Assembly (NCBI GenBank): GCA_963205285.1
Contig: CAUJJQ010000245.1
Location: forward strand, 1-6,729
Source of the DNA: Pseudomonadota bacterium
GTDB lineage: Bacteria; Pseudomonadota; Alphaproteobacteria; Sphingomonadales; Sphingomonadaceae
Direction: 5' to 3'
Length of the DNA: 6,729 nt
Shown here: positions 1 to 3,949 of the stretch, one piece after another
Numbering within the stretch: the stretch's first letter is position 1
Layout of the letters: the number at the start of each line of letters is the position of its first letter
The notes under the pieces: model-generated
Databases searched by the model: none
What the model was told of the DNA's origin: nothing
Seen by the model: the letters and a program-made list of their open reading frames with translations, nothing else
Program-made: the position numbers and the translations under genes

Positions 1-101
1 GGCTGTTGATCACCACCGAAGCGGCGGTCAGCGAACTGCCCGAAGACAAGCCTTCGATGCCTGCAATGCCGGGCGGCGGTATGGGCGGGATGGATTTTTA
101 A
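1..101 (+). CDS. groEL: GroEL (60 kDa chaperonin), C-terminal end only
   Basis: Only the last 32 codons are present, read in the frame beginning at base 3 and ending at TAA 99-101. The visible protein includes [16 protein letters not shown] and ends [11 protein letters not shown]. The TEAAVSE stretch followed by the Gly/Met-rich tail is the signature end of bacterial GroEL, the ATP-driven cytoplasmic folding chamber that works with GroES. The tail is the flexible segment that projects into the ring cavity. The gene is cut by the window edge, so the body of the protein cannot be judged. Its last codons (Met-Asp-Phe-stop) lie inside the first copy of a repeat that continues into the 3' untranslated region, and a strong terminator follows at 189-221, so this is the end of the transcription unit. 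Confidence 0.95.
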   Translation, partial: LLITTEAAVSELPEDKPSMPAMPGGGMGGMDF

Positions 102-180
102 TCCATCAGACTCTATGAATATGGATTTTTAATCCATCAGACTTTCTGAATATGGATTTTTAATCCATTCGGGTTCGAGT
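90..180 (+). repeat. Three tandem copies of the groEL stop-codon segment, each a small hairpin
   Basis: The 17-bp sequence ATGGATTTTTAATCCAT occurs three times, at 90-106, 121-137 and 152-168, exactly 31 bp apart. The first two 31-bp units (90-120 and 121-151) differ at only two positions; the third matches through the 17-bp core and then diverges. Each core is itself an inverted repeat: ATGGATT, a TTT loop, then AATCCAT. The first copy encodes the last residues and stop of GroEL (Met-Asp-Phe-stop), so the array looks like a duplication of the gene end into its own 3' untranslated region. The effect, if any, on mRNA stability or termination is unknown. Confidence 0.9.
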
Positions 181-188
181 TGAGAGAC

Positions 189-221
189 GGGGTCGGTGGC
201 AGCACCGGCCCCTTTTCTTTT
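189..221 (+). terminator. Intrinsic terminator after groEL
   Basis: GGGGTCGGTG (189-198) pairs with CACCGGCCCC (203-212) across a GCAG loop. This gives a 10-bp GC-rich stem with one G-U pair, followed immediately by TTTTCTTTT. This is a textbook rho-independent terminator and closes the groEL transcript 87 bp after its stop codon. Confidence 0.93.
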
Positions 222-260
222 GCCTGTTGGACGTCCATCTATGGCTGCGGAGGTTGGACG

Positions 261-842
261 ATGCGCAACAAGGCAATCACTTTGGGCGGGCTGGCGGCGT
301 TGCTGGTTTTAATCCAGCTAATCAATATGTTGCTTGGCGGCAGGCTCGCGCAATTTGGTATCCACCCGCGCGATATGGGCAGTGCCTACACCATTTTGAC
401 CGCACCGTTGATCCATGGTGACTGGACGCATCTGGGCAATAATTTGCTGGCACTGCTGCCGCTCGCCGCCCTCTCCATGGCCGATGGACTGCGCCGCTTT
501 GCCATTGTCAGTGCCATCATCCTCCTGCTGGGTGGCGCGTTGGTCTGGCTCTTGGGCCGTCATGCGCTCCACATTGGGGCGAGCGGCTGGATTTTCGGTC
601 TGTGGAGCTATGTTATCGCGCGCGGCTGGTTTGAACGAGCGGCGCGCGCCATCTTGCTCAGCCTGTTGGTGCTCCTCGTCTATGGCTCGATGATCTGGGG
701 GGTGCTGCCGACCGATGCGCGCATCAGCTTTGAATCGCATCTGTTTGGCGCACTGGCAGGCGTCGTCGCTGCCTTTGTCGTGCGCCGCCCCCGACAGGAA
801 GTCGCCGCACCCGCCAACAACGCCCCTAAATTTTGGGCATAG
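261..842 (+). CDS. Rhomboid-family intramembrane serine protease
   Basis: The 193-aa product has the features of a bacterial rhomboid, a membrane-embedded serine protease that cuts transmembrane substrates. In order it shows a hydrophobic N-terminal segment (about residues 5-26), a His-x-x-x-Asn motif in HLGNN (His57, Asn61), a long hydrophobic stretch (about 78-98), the GASG motif with the nucleophile Ser108, another membrane segment (about 127-148), and a last helix starting ESHLFGALAG with the partner His160. Both catalytic residues are therefore intact. The length fits the minimal six-helix form without extra domains. The ATG at 261 is preferred because GGAGG lies 7 bases upstream; a longer in-frame reading from TTG at 180 would run through the groEL terminator. 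Its substrate cannot be read from the sequence. The 3' end overlaps the convergent DJ-1-like gene by 17 bp. Confidence 0.88.
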   Translation: MRNKAITLGGLAALLVLIQLINMLLGGRLAQFGIHPRDMGSAYTILTAPLIHGDWTHLGNNLLALLPLAALSMADGLRRFAIVSAIILLLGGALVWLLGRHALHIGASGWIFGLWSYVIARGWFERAARAILLSLLVLLVYGSMIWGVLPTDARISFESHLFGALAGVVAAFVVRRPRQEVAAPANNAPKFWA

Positions 843-1515
843 TCGCCAGCGCGTCCGCCATACGGGCCGCGGCGGCGTCATAGACGCGCGATTGGAGCTG
901 CGCCAATACAGGCGCAGGCGCACTGTCGGGGTGGCCCCCAGTAAAGGGTGGCTGCGGGTCATATTCGAGCGCCAGTTGAATGGTGCGCGCCACATCCTCC
1001 CCCGCTTCGCGCGCGATCAATGTCAGCGCAAAATCCATCCCGCTGGTTACCCCGCCAGCGGTGATGATATGCCCATCCTCCACCACGCGACCAGCCGTCG
1101 GATTGGCACCGACCATTGGCAGCAAATGGCGATAGGCCCAGTGCGTCGTCGCGCGCTTGCCGGATAGCAGGCCCGCACCGCCGAGCAGAAAAGCGCCGGT
1201 GCAGACGGCCGTTACCCAGCGCGCCGATGCGGCTTGACGGGCGAGAAATTCCAGCATTGCCGGATCGTGCAGCGTCGCTGTCACGCCATGGCCGCCGGGC
1301 ACGCATAATATGTCGGCTTGAGCACAATCGGCAAAGCCTGTCGTCGGCAACAGGCTGAGCGCGCTGTCCGTCGCAACTGGAGCCATATCCGCAGCCGCGA
1401 TGTGGATTTGCGCACCCGGCAGGCGTGACAGAAATTGCAACGGACCGGTAAAATCCAGCTGCGTCACCCCGGCGAACAGTGGAAAGACGATGTGGGTAGG
1501 CGACATATCGGACAT
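826..1515 (-). CDS. DJ-1/PfpI superfamily protein, isonitrile hydratase-like
   Basis: The protein is a stand-alone DJ-1/PfpI (class I glutamine amidotransferase-like) domain with no helix-turn-helix appended. Counting from this start (229 aa), the nucleophile elbow is AVCTGAFLLGGAGLL with Cys105, the acidic residue lies in TQLDFTGP (Asp21), and CVPGGHG forms the oxyanion-side turn. The Asp-to-Cys spacing of 84 residues equals that between Asp17 and Cys101 of Pseudomonas isonitrile hydratase (InhA), which converts isonitriles to N-substituted formamides. Function as an isonitrile hydratase is an inference; members of this branch also act on other small molecules or remain uncharacterised. The start is uncertain: ATGs lie at 1533, 1515 and 1506. 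I chose 1515 because GGAA sits 7 bases upstream, while 1533 lacks a ribosome site and lies 7 bases beyond the T-run of the preceding terminator. No clear promoter is visible between that terminator and the gene. Confidence 0.85.
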   Translation of the reverse strand: MSDMSPTHIVFPLFAGVTQLDFTGPLQFLSRLPGAQIHIAAADMAPVATDSALSLLPTTGFADCAQADILCVPGGHGVTATLHDPAMLEFLARQAASARWVTAVCTGAFLLGGAGLLSGKRATTHWAYRHLLPMVGANPTAGRVVEDGHIITAGGVTSGMDFALTLIAREAGEDVARTIQLALEYDPQPPFTGGHPDSAPAPVLAQLQSRVYDAAAARMADALATMPKI

Positions 1516-1540
1516 GGGCAGGTTCCGGTCCATTTACAGC

Positions 1541-1573
1541 AAAAAGGGGTCGTCGGCGCGAACCAACGACCCC
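1541..1573 (-). terminator. Intrinsic terminator after the 112-aa lipoprotein gene
   Basis: Read on the minus strand, GGGGTCGTTGG (1573-1563) pairs with CCGACGACCCC (1556-1546) across a six-base TTCGCG loop, with one G-U pair. A TTTTT run (1545-1541) follows. It lies 26 bases after the lipoprotein stop codon and directly in front of the DJ-1-like gene. Confidence 0.9.
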
Positions 1574-1599
1574 CGTTTGAACGAAAAAGCGGCCGAAGC

Positions 1600-1938
1600 T
1601 TACTTCTTCATTTCTTGGCCAGCGGCCTGCATGGCGGCACCGCCCTTGTCCATCGCTTCGCCCGCTGCTTGACGTGCAGCATCGCCAGCCGCACCGGCGG
1701 CATTGCCCGCAGCGGTCGTCGCAGCACCTGCAGCTGCGCCGGTGGCATCTACGCCTGCCGCAGCAGCATCGGTGGTGGCTTGCGCGGCGTCGGTCGCAGC
1801 CGAAGCGGCGGCATCACCCGTTGCAGCAGCAGCATCGCCCGCCGCATTGGCAGCGTCGGCAGCAGCATTTTCAGTTTTGGAGGAGCAGCCAGCCAGCGAC
1901 AGGCCGGCAACCGCAGCAACGATCAGCAATTTCTTCAT
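1600..1938 (-). CDS. Small Ala-rich lipoprotein (112 aa) with heptad-spaced Asp residues
   Basis: A lipoprotein signal peptide is clear: MKKLL, a hydrophobic stretch, then the lipobox LAGC with Cys18 as the lipidated residue. The next residues are Ser-Ser, with no Asp at +2, so outer-membrane sorting is expected by analogy with enterobacterial rules. The mature part is almost all Ala with Asp, Gly and Thr. Asp residues recur at 28, 35, 42, 50, 57 and 64, close to a seven-residue period, which suggests a long Ala-packed helix or coiled coil reminiscent of Lpp-type lipoproteins; no family is recognised. The end is basic (MKK). The start is fixed by the signal peptide and by AGGGA about 9 bases upstream; the longer open frame to 2061 has no signal. 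It probably has its own promoter in the 165-bp gap upstream and ends at the terminator 1541-1573. Its 3' end matches that of the 77-aa lipoprotein gene. Confidence 0.85.
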   Translation of the reverse strand: MKKLLIVAAVAGLSLAGCSSKTENAAADAANAAGDAAAATGDAAASAATDAAQATTDAAAAGVDATGAAAGAATTAAGNAAGAAGDAARQAAGEAMDKGGAAMQAAGQEMKK

Positions 1939-1964
1939 CGATAGATTCCCTTGCAGTCCCATAG

Positions 1965-1970
1965 AATATA
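1965..1970 (-). promoter_or_regulatory. Possible -10 element for the 112-aa lipoprotein gene
   Basis: TATATT on the minus strand lies 26 bases before the ATG, inside the most AT-rich stretch of the gap. It would give a short leader containing the AGGGA ribosome site. No convincing -35 box stands 16-18 bases upstream, so this is a tentative call. Confidence 0.25.
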
Positions 1971-2052
1971 CACAGCCCAAGCTGCGTAAAAGGGTCGACG
2001 ACTCCAAATCGGGGGACAGTCGCACAATCCCTTCGTGTACAGCTTCCCCATT

Positions 2053-2090
2053 CCTTGCCAATTTGCAAGGGCGCGCGATGTTCCGCGCGC
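2053..2090. other. Two adjacent perfect hairpins between lipoprotein genes
   Basis: CCTTGC (2053-2058) pairs with GCAAGG (2065-2070) around CAATTT. Immediately next to it, GCGCGCG (2071-2077) pairs with CGCGCGC (2084-2090) around ATGTTC. On the minus strand they begin 13 bases after the stop of the 74-aa lipoprotein gene. Neither is followed by a T-run, so they are not a standard intrinsic terminator. They may act as a weak terminator, a 3' stability element or a processing site for the upstream transcript. Confidence 0.55.
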
Positions 2091-2103
2091 TAATCGCCGC
2101 AAT

Positions 2104-2328
2104 TCAGGGGCGTCTTGCCGCCATATCGGCGTCAAGCCGTTGCGTGACATCGGCTTCGAGCGCCGCTGCGTCCGCCGCACCTGGTGTAGTGGCCCTGCTG
2201 TCGAGTCGCGTGGCGGCGGCTTCGAGCTTGTCATGTTCGCCCGCAGTCAAGCCATCTGCGCGCGGTGTATCCGACGCCGAACAGGCAGCGACCATCAGCA
2301 GGGCGAAGGGCAAAATATATCTCTGCAT
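2104..2328 (-). CDS. Small putative lipoprotein (74 aa)
   Basis: The protein begins MQRYILPFALLMVAACSAS, a short signal peptide whose Val-Ala-Ala-Cys places the lipidated residue at Cys16. The remaining 58 residues are hydrophilic and mostly helical in character (EHDKLEAAATRLDSR, then ALEADVTQRLDADMAARRP), unlike the Ala/Pro or Ala/Asp repeats of the flanking lipoproteins. I do not recognise a family. The start is set by the signal peptide; no good ribosome-binding site stands before it. The gene starts only 21 bases after the terminator at 2350-2379, leaving no room for an independent promoter, so expression probably depends on read-through from the 77-aa gene or on transcription starting inside the terminator region. 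Two hairpins lie just downstream. It is a weaker gene call than its neighbours but the lipobox and sensible mature sequence support it. Confidence 0.68.
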   Translation of the reverse strand: MQRYILPFALLMVAACSASDTPRADGLTAGEHDKLEAAATRLDSRATTPGAADAAALEADVTQRLDADMAARRP

Positions 2329-2349
2329 AGAGTGCTTATGCCATAAACG

Positions 2350-2379
2350 AAAAGGGCCGCCACCCAAAGGTGACGACCC
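2350..2379 (-). terminator. Intrinsic terminator after the 77-aa lipoprotein gene
   Basis: On the minus strand GGGTCGTCACC (2379-2369) pairs with GGTGGCGGCCC (2364-2354) around a TTTG loop. That is eleven pairs with two G-U pairs, followed by TTTT (2353-2350). It starts 30 bases after the lipoprotein stop codon, and its ascending arm begins like that of the terminator at 1541-1573. Confidence 0.85.
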
Positions 2380-2409
2380 CTTCCTTAAACGCTTTGCAGC
2401 GTCCGAAGC

Positions 2410-2643
2410 TTACTTCGCCGGAGCGTCAGTAGCCGGAGCAGCAGCCGGAGCAGCGGCATCAGCCGGAGCAGCAGCCGGAGCAGCAGCGTCAGCAGCCGGA
2501 GCAGCGGCGTCAGCAGCCGGAGCCATCGCGTCAGCAGCCGGAGCGGCAGCGTCGGTCGATTCGGTGGTTTCAGCAGCCGGCTGCGAGCAGGCGGTCAGCG
2601 CGAGACCCGAAGCGAGAACAAGCGAAAGAGCAATCTTTTTCAT
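2410..2643 (-). CDS. Small Ala/Pro-repeat lipoprotein (77 aa)
   Basis: The N-terminus MKKIALSLVLASGLALTAC is a typical lipoprotein signal peptide, with lipobox LTAC and lipidated Cys19; Ser follows at +2. After a short linker (residues 20-30), the mature protein is made of five direct repeats: DAAAPAA, DAMAPAA and DAAAPAA (residues 31-51), then DAAAPAAAPA twice (52-71), ending TDAPAK. Such Ala-Pro-rich stretches are extended and could span the periplasm or peptidoglycan; no function can be assigned. The start at 2643 is chosen from the signal peptide and from GAGGGG 8 bases upstream; an ATG seven codons earlier lacks support. It is the first gene of the minus-strand lipoprotein series, with a plausible promoter at 2720-2748 and its own terminator. 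Its stop-codon region is identical over 14 bp to that of the 112-aa lipoprotein gene. Confidence 0.85.
   Translation of the reverse strand: MKKIALSLVLASGLALTACSQPAAETTESTDAAAPAADAMAPAADAAAPAADAAAPAAAPADAAAPAAAPATDAPAK
2431..2553 (-). repeat. In-gene tandem repeats: three 21-bp and two 30-bp units
   Basis: On the + strand two 30-bp units (2431-2460 and 2461-2490) differ at two bases, followed by three 21-bp units (2491-2511, 2512-2532, 2533-2553) that all begin AGCAGCCGGAGC. They encode the ten-residue and seven-residue Ala/Pro/Asp repeats of the 77-aa lipoprotein. All unit lengths are multiples of three, so gain or loss of units would keep the frame. Confidence 0.9.
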
Positions 2644-2719
2644 GTGGGACACCCCTCTAAGCAAATCGTAGCTGCCATCGGTTCACTGCGACATGCAGGG
2701 CCGTGGGGCAACGGGCGGC

Positions 2720-2748
2720 GATTTAGTGCTTCCCGACGAAGGGTGCAA
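2720..2748 (-). promoter_or_regulatory. Possible promoter of the lipoprotein series
   Basis: On the minus strand TTGCAC (2748-2743) and TAAATC (2725-2720) are separated by 17 bases. They resemble sigma-70 -35 and -10 boxes and would give a leader of roughly 70 bases before the 77-aa lipoprotein ATG. The -10 match is imperfect and the sigma factor is not known. Confidence 0.35.
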
Positions 2749-2855
2749 CGGCTTTCATACATTTTTCTACGTTATTTTTTTGACCCTGTGCCTGTCGCCG
2801 CGCCACCAGACGATATTTCAAGCAATTTGGTAGGGTTTTATGTCATTGCTGTCGA

Positions 2856-2884
2856 TTGACCTCATATAAAGATGTCTTTATATG
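2856..2884 (+). promoter_or_regulatory. Core promoter of the methionine-cycle operon
   Basis: TTGACC (2856-2861) and TATATG (2879-2884) are spaced by exactly 17 bases, a good sigma-70 arrangement. Transcription should begin about 6-8 bases after the -10 box, that is at 2890-2892, which coincides with the ATG of the first gene. The spacer and -10 box are covered by the perfect inverted repeat 2863-2884. Confidence 0.65.
2863..2884. promoter_or_regulatory. Perfect palindromic operator (10-bp arms, TG centre)
   Basis: CATATAAAGA (2863-2872) and TCTTTATATG (2875-2884) are exact reverse complements around TG. The site is AT-rich, has the length expected for a dimeric winged-helix regulator, overlaps the spacer and -10 box of the promoter, and ends 7 bases before the regulator's own ATG. 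Binding there would block RNA polymerase, so autorepression of the whole met operon by the adjacent ArsR-type protein is the natural reading. The binding partner is inferred, not shown. Confidence 0.8.
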
Positions 2885-2891
2885 ATTGCCG

Positions 2892-3911
2892 ATGGACAGC
2901 GCGATAGCCTCCACCGCCATTGCTGCGACGGTCGATGATTCGGCGGTGCCGCCTTTTGGCTTGGTCGATTTATTTCGCGCGGTGAATGACCCGACGCGGC
3001 TGCGCATATTATTGTTGCTGCGTCGCTTTGAACTAGCAATCGGCGAACTGGCGATATTGCTAAACCAGAGCCAGCCGCGGGTGTCGCGCCATGTTCGCCT
3101 GCTCGAAGAAGCCGGTCTCGCCGAACGACGCAAGGAAGGGAGCTGGGTTTTCGTCCGTTTGATGCGCGGCGAACGCATCGATGCGCTATTTGCCTTGGTC
3201 GATGCGGTGGCAATGTCTAGCGATGAGGGGCGTTTCATCCAGCAGGATTCGGCGCGCCTGCAGGCGGTGCGTGCCGAACGTGAAGCGGCGGCGACGCGCT
3301 ATTTCGCCAATCATGCCAATGAATGGGACGCTATCCGGTCGCTCCATGTCGCTGAAGAGGAAGTCGAGCGTGCGATCCTTGCCATCATGCGCAACCGCCG
3401 GGTCGGCCATTTGCTCGACGTTGGTACCGGTACAGGGCGCATGGCGGCCATATTGGGGCCAACGGCCAGCAGGGTCAGCACGCTTGACCGCAGCCCGGAA
3501 ATGTTGCGTATCGCGCGTTCGCACTTGGCCGACACAATCCCCAATGCAGAGTTTCTGACCGGTGATTTTTTGTCGCTGCCGTTTCCCGATGGCAGCATTG
3601 ATACGGTGATCATGCATCAAGTGTTGCATTTCGCCGCAACGCCGGGAGCGGTCATTGCAGAGGCGTCGCGCGTGCTCGCCCCATCGGGGCATTTGTTGAT
3701 CGTCGACTTTGCGTCGCATGACCGCGAAGATTTGCGCCGCGATGCTGCGCATGTCCGGCTGGGCTTTTCCGACGGGCAGATTCGCGGTTGGTTTTCGAGC
3801 GCCGGGATTATTGCAGAACTGACCGAGGCTCTGTCAGGTGGCGAACTTACCGTGAAAATCTGGCTCGGCAGACGGCGCAGTGACGCCAACCCACCACGCA
3901 AAACAAGCTGA
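2892..3911 (+). CDS. ArsR-type regulator fused to a SAM-dependent methyltransferase domain
   Basis: This 339-aa protein joins two domains. Residues 24-90 form an ArsR-type winged helix: FRAVNDPTRLRILLLL, the recognition helix QPRVSRHVRLLEEAGL (61-76) and the wing ERRKEGSWVFVRL. Residues about 150-325 form a class I methyltransferase fold with the SAM-binding loop LLDVGTGTG (174-182), the acidic residue Asp199 at the end of strand 2, and the later strands GDFLSLPFPDGSID and HLLIVDF. The metal-binding ELCVCDL motif of ArsR/SmtB sensors is replaced by ELAILLNQ, and the whole protein has no cysteine, which argues against Cys-based metal sensing. With metF and metH downstream (metF begins 38 bases after the stop), the likely role is a SAM- or SAH-responsive repressor of the methionine cycle, like the SahR class. 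Whether it also methylates anything is unknown. The ATG at 2892 is preferred over TTG at 2886; there is no ribosome site, fitting a leaderless mRNA. Confidence 0.9.
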   Translation: MDSAIASTAIAATVDDSAVPPFGLVDLFRAVNDPTRLRILLLLRRFELAIGELAILLNQSQPRVSRHVRLLEEAGLAERRKEGSWVFVRLMRGERIDALFALVDAVAMSSDEGRFIQQDSARLQAVRAEREAAATRYFANHANEWDAIRSLHVAEEEVERAILAIMRNRRVGHLLDVGTGTGRMAAILGPTASRVSTLDRSPEMLRIARSHLADTIPNAEFLTGDFLSLPFPDGSIDTVIMHQVLHFAATPGAVIAEASRVLAPSGHLLIVDFASHDREDLRRDAAHVRLGFSDGQIRGWFSSAGIIAELTEALSGGELTVKIWLGRRRSDANPPRKTS

Positions 3912-3918
3912 ACCAAAA

Positions 3919-3946
3919 GATAATAGGCCAAATGATAATAGGATAG
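3919..3946 (+). other. GATAATAGG direct repeat with possible five-codon leader ORF before metF
   Basis: GATAATAGG occurs at 3919-3927 and again at 3934-3942, 15 bases apart. The second copy supplies the metF ribosome site (AGGA, 6 bases before its ATG). The first places AGG 4 bases before another ATG (3932-3934) that opens a tiny frame ATG ATA ATA GGA TAG (Met-Ile-Ile-Gly-stop, 3932-3946), ending three bases before the metF start. The repeat is certain; translation of the mini-ORF is speculative. Confidence 0.4.
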
Positions 3947-3949
3947 CAT

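Noticed and set aside
90..180. Regular 31-bp spaced repeats as a short CRISPR array
   Set aside because: The first copy is coding sequence of groEL, the intervals between the cores are nearly identical rather than unique spacers, and no cas gene is present.
180..260. Longer N-terminus for the rhomboid protein starting at TTG 180
   Set aside because: It would be read through the groEL terminator stem and adds a non-membrane leader; ATG 261 has GGAGG at the right distance.
821..840. GCCC...GGGC hairpin at the rhomboid/DJ-1 junction as a two-way terminator
   Set aside because: Only four pairs around a nine-base loop and no T-run in either direction.
318..995. Minus-strand open frame of 225 codons opposite the rhomboid gene
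   Set aside because: The product is rich in Arg, Gln and His with no recognisable motif, and it lies opposite a gene with an intact catalytic signature.
1703..2671. Long + strand open frame (322 codons) across the lipoprotein cluster
   Set aside because: It is antisense to three genes with lipoprotein signals and terminators, and is rich in Ala and Ser only because Ala/Asp-rich GC codons read backwards lack stops.
2749..2891. SAM or SAH riboswitch ahead of the met operon
   Set aside because: The predicted transcript begins at the first gene's ATG, leaving no leader, and I see no recognisable conserved riboswitch core in the gap.
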